A stretch of DNA of 47,914 bases, from positions 1-47,914 of the forward strand of contig DHVP01000021.1 in NCBI GenBank assembly GCA_002412715.1. Reading direction: 5' to 3'. Source of the DNA: Deltaproteobacteria bacterium UBA5205 (GTDB lineage Bacteria > Desulfobacterota > Syntrophorhabdia > Syntrophorhabdales > Syntrophorhabdaceae). Below the pieces are notes generated by a model. It was not told the DNA's origin and searched no databases. It worked only from the letters and a program-made list of their open reading frames with translations. The stretch's first letter is position 1. Each line of letters starts with the position of its first letter. A program made the translations under genes and the position numbers. Positions 1 through 10,200 of this stretch are shown here, piece after piece.

Positions 1-1
1 C

Positions 2-535
2 GCAGTTCTCACACTGATTGCCGGCGCGGTTTTTGGTCTGGTGTTTGGTTTCCTGCTGCAGAAAGGGGGCGTTGGAAAATACAACGTTCTCATCGGCCAA
101 ATGCTTCTTCAGGATTGGACCGTCGCGAAGATCATGCTCACCGCAATTGTCGTCGGCATGATCGGCGTATTCACGTTGCACCTCTTCGCCAAGGTGAACC
201 TGCACATTAAGCCGACACGCATCGGCGCTAACATCATCGGGGGGCTCCTTTTCGGCGTGGGTTTTGCACTGATGGGCTATTGCCCCGGCACTGCCGCCGC
301 CGCACTGGGACAGGGAAACTGGGACGCGCTTTTCGGCATGGCCGGACTTATTGCGGGTTCGTGGATATTTGCCGAGCTTTCGGGATGGACAAAACGAACG
401 GTTGAGAACTGGGGCGACTTCGGCAAAGTGCTGCTTCCCGATCTGCTGGGTGTGCCACGTGGCGTGTTTGTGGTCTGCTTTGCCGCGGGTCTTACCGCTC
501 TCCTTGTGGTGTTACAACAATTCACCACCCGGTGA
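2..535 (+). CDS. YeeE/YedE family permease, C-terminal part (gene cut by window start)
   Basis: The reading frame is open from the first bases of the window, so the true start lies upstream; the GTG at 41 is internal. About 177 residues are visible, with several hydrophobic segments. The Gly-rich stretch ending in GYCPGTAAAALGQG is the signature of the YeeE/YedE (DUF395) family, whose members import thiosulfate or other sulfur compounds through the membrane using conserved cysteines; the Cys of the CPGT motif is present. The next gene downstream is a remnant of a sulfur oxygenase reductase, so this locus was probably devoted to inorganic sulfur metabolism. The family call is firm; the substrate is inferred. 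Confidence 0.85.
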   Translation, partial: AVLTLIAGAVFGLVFGFLLQKGGVGKYNVLIGQMLLQDWTVAKIMLTAIVVGMIGVFTLHLFAKVNLHIKPTRIGANIIGGLLFGVGFALMGYCPGTAAAALGQGNWDALFGMAGLIAGSWIFAELSGWTKRTVENWGDFGKVLLPDLLGVPRGVFVVCFAAGLTALLVVLQQFTTR

Positions 536-613
536 TGACAAAAAGTGCTCGGCGCGAAGACCGCAAAGTTTGAAATTGCCGCGCACGGCAAATTAATAAT
601 AAGGAGGTGCAGT

Positions 614-898
614 ATGACGACCGAAAATATTACGGATACCCCCATCTACCTTGCCCTGAATATGTCTAAAGTTGTGAACAATGAAGAAAGCTTCAATCTG
701 ATGAACAAAGTGGGGCCCCGGGTATGCATCACCACTGCCACACACCCGGGATTTGTCGGTTTTATGGCTAATATCCAAACAGGCATTTTACCTCTTGGAG
801 GTAGATATGGGGGAGGCAGCATTCACATGGGAAATGCACTGACATCCTGCGGGCGGATATGCCCGCATTGCTACACTCGTTTTGCCCACAACCAGTGA
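614..898 (+). pseudogene. Truncated sulfur oxygenase reductase (N-terminal remnant)
   Basis: The ATG at 614 has a strong ribosome binding site (AAGGAGG, 602-608). About the first 75 residues resemble the N-terminus of archaeal and bacterial sulfur oxygenase reductase (about 310 residues): the VGPRVC, THPGFVGF, IQTGILPLGGRYGG and HMG segments are in the right order. Cys38 matches the catalytic cysteine (Cys31 of the Acidianus enzyme). Homology stops near base 840, before the region holding the iron ligands (two His and one Glu), and the frame ends after 94 residues in an unrelated tail. The enzyme disproportionates elemental sulfur to sulfite and sulfide; this copy cannot. A short gene with a new role is possible but unlikely. 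Confidence 0.75.
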
Positions 899-1036
899 GA
901 GTTCATCTTGACGCCCCTGATGCTACAGAGTCCCGGGTCGTATGAGACCAGGGATTATCTCAAGTTTGGGGCCGGGCTGGTGGCGATCACTCTGGTAATT
1001 GTGGCAGTGCTGGTCTCCCTGATGTGGCCTTTCTGA
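899..1036 (+). pseudogene. C-terminal remnant of an SLC13/DASS-type permease
   Basis: Right after the stop of the sulfur oxygenase reductase fragment, the same frame reads a peptide containing SPGSYETRDYLKFG followed by one hydrophobic helix and the end MWPF. This is the usual end of SLC13/DASS-type permeases (a PGGYxxxDYLxxG turn, a last membrane helix, then WPF or WPL). No start codon or upstream part of such a gene exists, so it appears to be the right side of a deletion whose left side is the sulfur oxygenase reductase fragment. Family recognition is from memory of the C-terminal pattern only. Confidence 0.5.
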
Positions 1037-1113
1037 TCCGGTTATGCCCGGGCGTCTTTTTAACCGTCGTATGGTTAGCCCCGCGATCATTGATTACAGG
1101 CGGTTCAAGGTTG

Positions 1114-1130
1114 GCCGGAAGTTTCCCGGC
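1114..1130 (-). terminator. Weak hairpin downstream of the stress-protein gene
   Basis: On the minus strand GCCGG and CCGGC pair around a 7-base loop a few bases after the stop of the UspA-type gene. There is no clear U-run, so this is at best a weak or Rho-assisted terminator. The rest of 1037-1135 shows nothing recognisable. Confidence 0.3.
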
Positions 1131-1135
1131 TTCAT

Positions 1136-1582
1136 TTATCTGACCAGCAAGACCTCGGATTTCGCCCCCTTGAGAACGTTGCTGCTCACGCTGCCAAGGA
1201 AATATTTCGCTATGGCCGACCTGCCATGGGTGGCGATGACGATGAGGTCTACTTTGTTGAGATCCTGAAATTTCAGAATCTCCTCGTAGGGGATGCCCTC
1301 GACGACCTCCGTTGAGATATTGGTTTCGCCTGATGACGAGAACCTGGCAGCTTCTTTGCGGACACGATCTCTTGCCCCTTCGAGCATCGCCTTCCATTGT
1401 TTTTCTACCTCTTCTTCCTGCATGCAGTAATCCATGGTGCATGCATGGATGTCCTGGTCGACGACATGTAAGAGCACGATCTCCGCGCCGTTCTGCTTTG
1501 CAATATCAACGCCCCTTGAAAGAGCCCTGGCGGAATATTCCGAGAAATCCGTGGGCACCAGAATCTTTGTTACATTATTCAT
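1136..1582 (-). CDS. Universal stress protein, UspA family
   Basis: The protein has 148 residues and a single Usp domain. It begins MNNVTKILVPTDFSEYSARAL, the standard first strand and helix of the fold, and its late segment VDLIVIATHGRSA with GSVSSNVLK is the ATP-binding signature of the G-2x-G-9x-G(S/T) type, so it probably binds ATP. The ATG at 1582 is chosen over an upstream in-frame ATG at 1612 because it has GGAGGCGAT just before it and fits the family start. Usp proteins help cells survive starvation, oxidative or respiratory stress. It is a single gene, transcribed away from the signalling cluster; its 5' side faces the promoter of the CheB-CheR fusion. Confidence 0.93.
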   Translation of the reverse strand: MNNVTKILVPTDFSEYSARALSRGVDIAKQNGAEIVLLHVVDQDIHACTMDYCMQEEEVEKQWKAMLEGARDRVRKEAARFSSSGETNISTEVVEGIPYEEILKFQDLNKVDLIVIATHGRSAIAKYFLGSVSSNVLKGAKSEVLLVR

Positions 1583-1730
1583 ATCGCCTCCCCGGGTCTG
1601 AGACCCTGACATCGAGAATGTGTGAAAAAACGACTTGCAACACCCTATGTCTCTACGTGGGGTTTGTCAATGTCGCCTTGACGCGGAGTGTTGTACTTCC
1701 CGGGCGTCCGATGTCGCCCCCTGAACTTTA

Positions 1731-1758
1731 TTGATATATTGAGAGCACGTGTTATACT
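1731..1758 (+). promoter_or_regulatory. Sigma-70-type promoter for the CheB-CheR fusion
   Basis: TTGATA (1731-1736) and TATACT (1753-1758) are separated by 16 bases, close to the housekeeping consensus. The start codon follows 55 bases after the -10 box. A small dyad (CCGTGA, 5 bases, TCACGG) lies in the leader before the ribosome binding site. Confidence 0.6.
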
Positions 1759-1813
1759 ATTTTGTCTTACCGTGAGGGTCCGTGACTTAATCACGGGGTA
1801 CAGGAGGTTACGG

Positions 1814-4795
1814 ATGCGGGGCAAACCGCCAAAGAAGAAGGAAGCGGATTTAAAGAAGCAAAAGAAAGACAATGCCAGGGGCGAGGCCCCGGCGCAGACC
1901 CGGCATGCCGGCCGGCATGCCTTTCCGGTTGTAGCCCTGGGGGCATCGGCCGGAGGTCTTGAGGCCCTAGAGGGGTTCTTCAAGGTCATACCGCCCACCA
2001 CCGGGGCCGCTTTTGTAGTCGTCTCCCACCTCGACCCCAAACATCCCAGCATGATGGCGGAACTGATCGGCCGATTTACCGCGATGCAGGTCCGTGAGGT
2101 GGCAGACGGCGCTGCCCTTGAGCCGAACCACGTCTACATGATCCCGCCCAGCTTTTACCTTTCTATTTTTCACGGCAGGCTCCAGCTTACAGAGCAAGAA
2201 GAATCGCCGGGCGTGAGGATGCCTATCGACACTTTTCTCCGTTCTCTTGCGGAAGACCGGGGAAGCTCGGCCGTCGCCATTATCCTGTCCGGCACGGGCA
2301 CGGATGGGACCCTGGGGCTGAGGGCCTTGCAGGCTTCGGGCGGTATAGTGTTCGTGCAGGATCCTGACGATGCCAAATATGACGGAATGCCCAGGAGCGC
2401 GATACAGACGGGCCTTGCCGACTATGTGCTGCCCGTGCAAGAGATCGCCCGGCAGCTTAAAACCCTCCTGGAGCGTCATATTACACGGGAAGAGGAGCCC
2501 CTGGATGAGACAATGCCCGCCGTCATCCAGAAGGTGCTCATGGCGCTGAGGTCGAAGACGGGACACGATTTCTCCTTCTATAAGAAGAGCACCGTGGGCC
2601 GCCGCATCCGACGCCGGATGAATATTCATAATATTAAGGATTCTGCAGTCTACATTCGCTATCTTCGGGAAGACCCGGAAGAGGCCGGTCAGCTCTTCAA
2701 AGAGCTGCTTATCAACGTGACGAACTTCTTCCGCGACCCGGAGGCCTTCGACGCCGTCAAGAAGACGGCCCTCCCCAAACTTCTCAGCGACAAGCCCGAC
2801 GACTACACCATTCGCGTGTGGGTGCCGGCCTGTGCCACCGGGGAGGAGGCCTATTCCATTGCTATGATCATACTGGAGTACGCCGAGGAGACGAATCGGG
2901 ACTACAGATTCCAGATTTTCGCCACCGACATGGACGGGGCCTCGATAGACAAGGCCCGCATGGCTGTCTTCCCTTCAAATATCGCCCTGGACGTATCCGA
3001 GGTTCGCCTGGCGAAGTTCTTCGTCACGGAGGACAATGGCTACCGGGTCAGGAAAGACATCAGAGAAGGGATCGTATTTGCGCTGCAGGACATCGCCGGG
3101 GACCCCCCCTTCACAAAAATTGACCTCGTAAGCTGCCGTAACGTGCTTATCTACATGGAACCGGAGCTTCAGAGAAAAATCATCAGTGTTTTCCATTATA
3201 GCCTTAATCCCGGGGGCATACTCTTTCTCGGTTCTTCCGAGAGCATAGGCACCCGGACGGACCTCTTCCGGGAGGTCGACAACAAATGGAAGATCTTTCA
3301 GGTCAAGGCGGCGACCGGTAAGGAAGCCCTTACTTATGAGGGATTAACCTTCTGGCCTGCGGATCGGACGCAGGCCAGAGAACCGGTTTCCGAGTCTGCA
3401 AAAAAAATTGATCTTGAGGCGATAGTTCATTCCGTGCTCCTTTCGGCCTTTGCTCCTCCCGCGATCATCGTCAACGTCAAGGGTGATATTCTTTACATCT
3501 ACGGCGATACAACAAAGTACCTGACACCCGCTCCGGGCCACCCCGGGCTCAACATAGAGCAGATGGTGCGCGAGGGCTTGCGGTTTTCCATGCGCTCGGC
3601 CCTTATGGCTGCCGCGGGCCATAGAAAAAAGGCTGTCTATCGGAACGTTCGCGTCAAGATGAATGCCGGCAGCGAAACGATCGATCTTACCGTCATACCC
3701 CTGTCCCTGGCCGAAGAGGGGGACGCCCTCTTCCTGTTCACCTTGAAGGATGTTTCCGAGGAACGAGCCGTCACTGCAGGAGATCAGTCCGAAGGACAAA
3801 AGATCGATAAGGGTCGCGTGCTGGAGTTGGAGAACGAACTCATCTACACGAGGGAAAACCTGCAGGCGGCAGCCGAAAAGGCACAGGCCGCGAACGAGGA
3901 ACTGAAGTCAGCGAACGAGGAACTTCAGTCCAGCAACGAGGAACTTCACTCTACCAACGAGGAACTGGAGACCTCGAGAGAGGAACTCCAGTCCGTGAAC
4001 GAGGAGTTGACCACTGTCAACACAGAGCTCAGGTCGAAAATGGAACAGCTTTCCCGCAGCGAGAGCGATATGAAGAACCTCCTCGACAGCACGGAGATAG
4101 CGACGATCTTTCTTGACAGGGATTTCCACGTGAAGCGGTTCAATGCCTCCGCCACCAGGGTCGTCAGCCTCATCCCCTCGGATGTGGGCCGACCCATAGA
4201 CGACGTGACCTTGAAGATCGACTATCCACCCCTCTCGGAACATGCGCGGGACGTGATGCACTGCCTCAGCCACTTTGAGACGGAGGTGAAGACGAAGGAA
4301 GATGCCTGGTTCAGCATGCGGATCGTGCCATATCAGTCGCTCGAAAACGTAATTGACGGAGTCGTCATGACCTTTGTCGACATTACGGAAGCCAAGCGCG
4401 CCGCGGCTGAACGGGAGGTGTTCTTCGAAAATATCGTGCAGACTGTGCGCGAACCACTCCTCGTCCTTGACGAGAGTTTCAAGGTAGTCATGGCAAATAA
4501 CGCGTTCCTCGAACTTTTCCAGGTCCGGCGCGAAGATACCCAGGGGCACATGATCAGGAACCTGGGAGGGCACGAATGGAACATTCCCGTCCTCACCGAA
4601 CTCCTGTCGGAGGTGTTGAAAACCGGCAAGGTCTTCGAGAATTTCAAGGTCGAGGCCGATTTTCCTTCCGTCGGGTGGCGTACCCTCCTTCTCAATGCGC
4701 GGAAAATAACTGCAATAGGCGATAGGAACCGGTCCCTTATTCTGCTGGCCATGGAGAACGTCACGAACCCGCCGGCAAAGGAGACTGATCAGTGA
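1814..4795 (+). CDS. CheB methylesterase-CheR methyltransferase-PAS fusion protein
   Basis: The start is the ATG at 1814, preceded by CAGGAGG; the open frame reaches further upstream without a ribosome binding site. It has 993 residues. Residues about 35-215 are a CheB-type methylesterase with the triad Ser45 (GASAGG), His72 (SHLDP) and Asp164 (GTGTDG). Residues about 250-500 are a CheR-type SAM methyltransferase (VWVPACATGEEAYSIA). A PAS-like segment follows, then a long coiled coil of NEEL heptads, then two PAS domains. No kinase domain and no receiver on the CheB part are present. Such fusions probably adjust a sensor or a companion kinase rather than classical chemoreceptors; the next gene, 49 bases on and on the same strand, is a hybrid kinase. 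Phosphorylation control is not visible. Confidence 0.93.
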   Translation: MRGKPPKKKEADLKKQKKDNARGEAPAQTRHAGRHAFPVVALGASAGGLEALEGFFKVIPPTTGAAFVVVSHLDPKHPSMMAELIGRFTAMQVREVADGAALEPNHVYMIPPSFYLSIFHGRLQLTEQEESPGVRMPIDTFLRSLAEDRGSSAVAIILSGTGTDGTLGLRALQASGGIVFVQDPDDAKYDGMPRSAIQTGLADYVLPVQEIARQLKTLLERHITREEEPLDETMPAVIQKVLMALRSKTGHDFSFYKKSTVGRRIRRRMNIHNIKDSAVYIRYLREDPEEAGQLFKELLINVTNFFRDPEAFDAVKKTALPKLLSDKPDDYTIRVWVPACATGEEAYSIAMIILEYAEETNRDYRFQIFATDMDGASIDKARMAVFPSNIALDVSEVRLAKFFVTEDNGYRVRKDIREGIVFALQDIAGDPPFTKIDLVSCRNVLIYMEPELQRKIISVFHYSLNPGGILFLGSSESIGTRTDLFREVDNKWKIFQVKAATGKEALTYEGLTFWPADRTQAREPVSESAKKIDLEAIVHSVLLSAFAPPAIIVNVKGDILYIYGDTTKYLTPAPGHPGLNIEQMVREGLRFSMRSALMAAAGHRKKAVYRNVRVKMNAGSETIDLTVIPLSLAEEGDALFLFTLKDVSEERAVTAGDQSEGQKIDKGRVLELENELIYTRENLQAAAEKAQAANEELKSANEELQSSNEELHSTNEELETSREELQSVNEELTTVNTELRSKMEQLSRSESDMKNLLDSTEIATIFLDRDFHVKRFNASATRVVSLIPSDVGRPIDDVTLKIDYPPLSEHARDVMHCLSHFETEVKTKEDAWFSMRIVPYQSLENVIDGVVMTFVDITEAKRAAAEREVFFENIVQTVREPLLVLDESFKVVMANNAFLELFQVRREDTQGHMIRNLGGHEWNIPVLTELLSEVLKTGKVFENFKVEADFPSVGWRTLLLNARKITAIGDRNRSLILLAMENVTNPPAKETDQ
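3890..4030 (+). repeat. Coding repeat: seven 21-bp units making a heptad coiled coil
   Basis: Inside the CheB-CheR fusion, seven successive 7-codon units encode variants of NEELxSx, giving a regular heptad coiled coil (about residues 693-739). This linker joins the methyltransferase half to the C-terminal PAS domains and probably acts as a dimerising signal helix. Sequence likeness between the 21-bp units suggests growth by duplication. Confidence 0.8.
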
Positions 4796-4844
4796 AGCAT
4801 AGAATAACACATGGCTTAGCCAATAGAAAAAAAACTGTGGAGGA

Positions 4845-6923
4845 ATGACAGTCGTGGATTCAGACGATAAATCTTACGAGAAATTGCGGTCTCTTCTCGA
4901 AAACCCCGGCACTGTAGATGGACTCTTTCTGGAAGAGACAAAAAGGCTTCTCGAAGACCTGCGTCTCCATCAGACAGAGCTACAGGCGCAGAATGAGGAG
5001 CTCAGGAGGGCGCAGCAGATTTTAGAGGAACAAAGGCACAGGCTCGCGAGCCTCTATGACCATGCTCCCGTAGCCTACCTGACCTTCACCACAAAGGGCC
5101 TGATAGAGCAGGCGAATCTCACGGCCTCAGCATTATTGGGCGTACCAGAGCAGAACCTTGTCGGCATGCCGTTTCAGCAGCAATACGTTCACCCGAAGCA
5201 CACAGATAAATATTTCCAATATTTATCGAGCGTCGCGCTCGGCACCGAAAAGTCATCCTGTGAGCTTCGGTTGAGAAAGCATAACGGAACCTTCTTCTGG
5301 GGCCGTATGGAAAGTGTTCCCGTTGAACCGCTTGAGGGCGACGAGTCCTCGGTCCGCAGCGCCGTAATGGACATCACCCAACGCAAAGAGGCGGAAGAAG
5401 CGCTGCGTGAAAGCGAGGAGAGGTACCGGGTGCTGGTCGAGAGCGCGCAGGTCATCATCCTTCGCCTCGATAACGAGGGACGTGCGGTCTTTCTGAACGA
5501 TTATGGACGGAATTTTTTTGGCTATTCGCCGGAGGAGCTATGGACAGAGGGCCTGGTGGGAACGATAGTGGCCAGGGAAGATGCGGTCGGCCTGAACGTA
5601 AAAGAACTCCTCGCCTTCATGACGGAGCATCCCGAGAATTACCGGGCGAGTGAGCTTGACAACATACTGCGAAGCGGGGAAAGGGTTCGGGTGTCCTGGA
5701 CGATCAGCGTACTTCATGATGAAGAGGGTCGTTTCGCGGGCATTTTGGCCGTGGGTACCGATATCACGCCACAGAGGAAGCTCGAAGACCAGCTCCGCCA
5801 GTCCCAGAAGATGGAAGCGATGGGTACCCTCGCAGGAGGCATCGCACATGATTTCAACAACATGCTCGCCGCTATCCTCGGGTTCACCGAGATGGCGATG
5901 GAAGATGCTTCGGATCATCCTGAAATCACGAAGAGTCTCGGGCATGTCTCGAGAGCGGCCACCCGGGCCAGAGACCTCGTAAAACAGATCCTTGCCTTTT
6001 CCCGGAAGGCTGAATACACGCGAGACCCTCTGTCTGTCGTCCCTATCATCAACGAGACCGTGCATCTCCTGCGCTCGTCTATCCCCGCCACCGTTGAAGT
6101 CAAGTTGGACATATCGGCAGCCTCGGACATGATTCTTTCCTCCCCCACGGAAATTCAGCAGATTCTCATGAATCTTGCTACCAATGCCTTCCTTGCAATG
6201 CAGGAAAAGGGAGGAATCCTGGAAATAAGCCTCACCGATGTAGACCTCGCACAGGGATATTCCATCGCAGGAGTGGATGTGGACGGGGACTACCTTCAGC
6301 TCACGGTAAGCGATACCGGCACCGGTATGAGCCCTCAGGTCACAAAGAAGATCTTCGAGCCCTTCTTCACCACCCGGGAGGTGGGTAAGGGCACCGGCAT
6401 GGGCCTTGCCGTTGTGTACGGCATCGTAAATGACCTTCACGGCATGATAGCCGTTGAAAGTAAACCCGGCGTCGGCTCTATTTTCCGGGTATTTCTGCCC
6501 AAGGTGAACGCCGATGTGCAAGAACGGGATGCTAAGGCTTCTGAAATCATCGGCGGCAAGGAGAGGATACTCTTCGTCGATGATGAGAAGTTGCTGGTTG
6601 AATGGGGCCGGGTGACCCTGGAGAGGCTCGGTTATAAAGTTACTTCTCTAGCCAAAAGTACAGAGGCAATTAAAACTTTTCGCGCCGATCCTTCCCTTTT
6701 CGACCTTGTCATCACCGATCAGACCATGCCTGGAATGCCGGGGATTCAGCTCGCCTCAAAGCTTCTCGCCATTAGGCATGACATCCCTATCATCCTCTGT
6801 ACCGGCCACAGCGACGCGGTATCTCCTGAGAGTGCAAGGGAGGTCGGTGTCAGGGAGTACCTCATGAAACCTCTTTCGAAGAGGGAGCTTGCGCGGGCAG
6901 TGAGGAAGGTGCTGGATGCGTGA
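4845..6923 (+). CDS. Hybrid sensor histidine kinase, PAS-PAS-HisKA-HATPase-receiver
   Basis: This protein has 692 residues and no membrane segment, so it is probably cytoplasmic. It starts with a short coiled coil, then PAS domains at about 65-180 and 190-310, a HisKA dimerisation domain with phospho-acceptor His335 (GGIAHDFNN), an ATPase domain at about 435-555 with DTGTGM and GKGTGMGL boxes, and a receiver at about 570-690 with likely phospho-acceptor Asp625. The ATG at 4845 is only one base from GGAGG (4839-4843), so the GTG at 4854, ten bases away, may be the real start. It probably forms an operon with the CheB-CheR fusion. No HPt partner or output gene is nearby, so its output is unknown. 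Confidence 0.93.
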   Translation: MTVVDSDDKSYEKLRSLLENPGTVDGLFLEETKRLLEDLRLHQTELQAQNEELRRAQQILEEQRHRLASLYDHAPVAYLTFTTKGLIEQANLTASALLGVPEQNLVGMPFQQQYVHPKHTDKYFQYLSSVALGTEKSSCELRLRKHNGTFFWGRMESVPVEPLEGDESSVRSAVMDITQRKEAEEALRESEERYRVLVESAQVIILRLDNEGRAVFLNDYGRNFFGYSPEELWTEGLVGTIVAREDAVGLNVKELLAFMTEHPENYRASELDNILRSGERVRVSWTISVLHDEEGRFAGILAVGTDITPQRKLEDQLRQSQKMEAMGTLAGGIAHDFNNMLAAILGFTEMAMEDASDHPEITKSLGHVSRAATRARDLVKQILAFSRKAEYTRDPLSVVPIINETVHLLRSSIPATVEVKLDISAASDMILSSPTEIQQILMNLATNAFLAMQEKGGILEISLTDVDLAQGYSIAGVDVDGDYLQLTVSDTGTGMSPQVTKKIFEPFFTTREVGKGTGMGLAVVYGIVNDLHGMIAVESKPGVGSIFRVFLPKVNADVQERDAKASEIIGGKERILFVDDEKLLVEWGRVTLERLGYKVTSLAKSTEAIKTFRADPSLFDLVITDQTMPGMPGIQLASKLLAIRHDIPIILCTGHSDAVSPESAREVGVREYLMKPLSKRELARAVRKVLDA

Positions 6924-7156
6924 TAACGTATGAAAGTCCGTCCTTGCGTGATTTTATCCAACCGGTGAAACCTTCCCGGCAAATCCAAAACTGAAAGCAC
7001 CTCACTGACGAAGCGGGCCCTTTTAATAAAACGTGAAAGATGGCGATCATATAATCAGGAAGACGCCGGGACAGCGCGTTTCAGAACAGGACCATGGATA
7101 TCGATATTTCGATGCAGGGTGCGCTGATTACCGGGAAAACGGGTGGATGAATTAGG

Positions 7157-7185
7157 TTGGCATTTGTCGGGAATTTGTTTACAAT
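7157..7185 (+). promoter_or_regulatory. Sigma-70-type promoter for the Cache-domain kinase
   Basis: TTGGCA (7157-7162) and TACAAT (7180-7185) with an exact 17-base spacer lie about 105 bases before the chosen start of the downstream kinase. The rest of the 6924-7290 gap holds no gene that I can support. Confidence 0.55.
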
Positions 7186-7290
7186 CTCGCTGTACCGTTT
7201 GATGCCGACAACAGTCTTCCCGAAAAACAGCCGGGAACAGGGAAATTGCCTCCGCGATGCGGCGGTGTGCGGGGAAGCGAGGAAAAAGCT

Positions 7291-10200
7291 TTGAAACGCT
7301 GGCTGTTTCTGACCTCCATTCTGATCTTCGTAGTTGCCTGTTTTTACCTTTTCTTTACCACATATCAACGGGTGAAAAATGATGCCATAGAGGAATTGAA
7401 CAAGCAGCAGCTGGCCCATGCCGGGCAGGCCCGGGCCGGGATCGAGGCCTTTTTTCAGCAATACGTTAAGATGCTTGGTCACCTGGCCGGACATGACGAA
7501 ATCATCGATCTCAACGAAGAAGGCAAGAAAACCATCCGCGACATGTATGAAGCAAGCAGGAATGATATCAAATCCATCACCCTGGTGGACTCCCGGGGCA
7601 AGTTCATCTACACCGTTCCCAACAATGAAAAGTACCAGGGGACTGACGTGTCCTATCGGGATTTTTTTCAAAAAATGAAAAGTGATCTCACTCCGGTTGT
7701 AAGCGACGTCATTACCACCGTGAAGGGCGTCGAAAGATCGGTGGCCGTCCATTACCCCATATTGAAAAAAGGTAAATTCAACGGGTCAGTGTCCGTTATT
7801 GTCTCCGTCGATGTCCTCGCCGAGAAGTATCTTAAACCCATCCGGATCGGACAGACGGGCTATGCCTGGGTCCTTAACCGCCAGGGCACGGAACTGTACT
7901 GCCCGGTTCCCGGCCATATCGGCGTCTCCATATATGAGACGTCGGGTCGTTTTCCCAGCGTCATCGCCATGGCGGAAGAGATGATGAAGGGCGGGTCGGG
8001 GGTTACCACCTACGATTACGATTTTATCGCCAAACAGGAAACGAAGAAAATTGTGAAACACGCGGTCTACATGCCGATCAACGTCGGGAACACCTTTTGG
8101 TCGATCGTGGTGGCCACACCGGAAAACGAGGCCCTCGCCGCGATGAAGGGGTTCCGCAACCGTTGGTTCGCAATCATCGGGCTCCTTGTCGCCGGGCTCT
8201 TCGTTTTTGTATTCTACACGGTCAAATCCTGGGCTGTTCTGAGTGAGGCACGCAAACGTATGGATGCCGAAGAGGCATTGATACAAAGCGAAGCCAGGTA
8301 CCGCTCGATCTTCGAGAACGCCGTTGAAGGTATATATCAGTCGACCCCCGATGGCCGCTTCATGAGTGTGAATCCGGCTTTTGCACGGATAACCGGTTAC
8401 GACTCGCCGGAAAGGTTGATACAATCCATGTCCGATATCGGCAAGCAACTCTATGTTGACGCCGAAGACCGGCATGCTTTTGAAGCCAGCCTCGAGAAAG
8501 AGGGGTTCGTGAAGAACCGGGAAGTCCGGCTTAAACGGCGCGACGGGAAGATCATATGGGTTTCCCTGAATGGGCGGGCAATAAAGGACAAAGAAGGGAA
8601 GGGGCTCCATTACGAAGGGACCATAGAGGATGTAACAGAGCACAAGATCACGCAGATCTTGATCAGGGACGAGATGGAGTTCAACAGGACTCTCCTGCAG
8701 ACATCCCCGGCTTTTTTTGTCGCCTTGAGCACCGATGGACAGACTCTCCTCATGAATCAGTCGATGCTGGACGCAGTCGGCTATACAATGGAGGAGGTAT
8801 CCGCAGGAGACTATCTGTCGACTTTTGTCCCCCCGGAGGAACGGGAAGCCCTTCGGGAAATCTTTACGCAGATCATGGCTTCCAACAAGCCGGTGCGCTG
8901 CGAGAACCATCTCCTCACGAGCGACGGGCGCCAGCTTCTTGTGGAGTGGCATGGAAGGTCCGTCAAGGACGAACAGGGGGGATTGCAGTACTTTTTCGGT
9001 GTTGGTGTTGACCTGACAGAACGAAAGATGGCGGAAGAGGCACTGAAGGAGGAGAAGGAAAAGCTTCAGACCCTTTCCGAAAACGCTCCTGTCGGGATGG
9101 TGCTCATTGACCGGGAAGGCATCTTTACCTACGTGAACACCAAGTTCAGGGAGATGTTCGGTTACCGCCTTGACGAAGTGCCCAACGGACGCACATGGTT
9201 CAGAAAGGCGTATCCGGACAAGCAGTACAGGACGATGGTGATATCCACATGGATGGAGGATTTCGTCGGAAGCGAGCCCGGTGAACGGAAGCCCAGGGCC
9301 TTTACCGTTACCTGCGGTGACGGAAAACAGAAGATGATAACCTTTGTAACCCTCCGGCTTACCTCCGGCGTCCATCTTATGGTTTGCGAGGACATGACCG
9401 AGCTCAAGCGCCTCGAAGACCGGCTCCGTCAGTCTCAGAAGATGGAAGCCATCGGCAATCTGGCAGGAGGCGTGGCCCATGATTTCAACAACATTCTGAC
9501 GACCATTATGGGGTACGCCAGTCTCGTCCAACAGGAAATAGCGGACAGAAGCGTAGTGAAATCCCACGTGGAGCAGATCCTTTCCGCGGCTCAGAAGGCG
9601 GCCAATCTGACCCAGAGTCTGCTTGCGTTCAGCCGCCATCGGACCGTTTCCTTACGGCCTCTCAATCTTAATGAAGCCGTAAAAGGATCGCAAAAGTTAT
9701 TGAGAAGGCTCCTTACCGAAGACATAGATTTCAGGCTGATACTTGCCGGGACAGATACGACGATCCTCGCGGACGCGACCGAAATAGACCAGATTCTCTT
9801 CAACCTTGTCAGCAATGCCCGTGACGCCATGGCGAAAGGCGGCGCACTCACCATCGAGACGGGTATCATGGAAATGGACAGCTATTACCTGGAAGCCCAC
9901 GGGTTCGGGAAACCCGGGCAATACGCCTTGATCGCCGTTTCGGACACAGGCGCCGGAATGGATGAGAGGACACGGGAGCGGATATTCGATCCTTTCTTCA
10001 CCACGAAGGAAATCGGGAAAGGGACGGGGCTCGGCCTTGCCACGGTTTACGGCATCGTGTCGCAGCACAACGGCTACATCAACGTTTACAGCGAACCCGG
10101 CAAAGGAACGACCTTCCGCATGTATTTCCCCCTGGCCGAGCCCGCGGCAAAAGAGGAACAACCGGTAGCCCCTGAAGTAAGAGGGGGAAACGAGACCGTT

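Noticed and set aside
7081..7752. 223-codon minus-strand frame over the start of the Cache kinase
   Set aside because: It is antisense to the kinase and covers its promoter; no family features were seen.
7786..9639. Long minus-strand open frame of 617 codons
   Set aside because: It is fully antisense to the Cache-domain kinase and shows no family pattern; it is a shadow of G+C-rich codon use.
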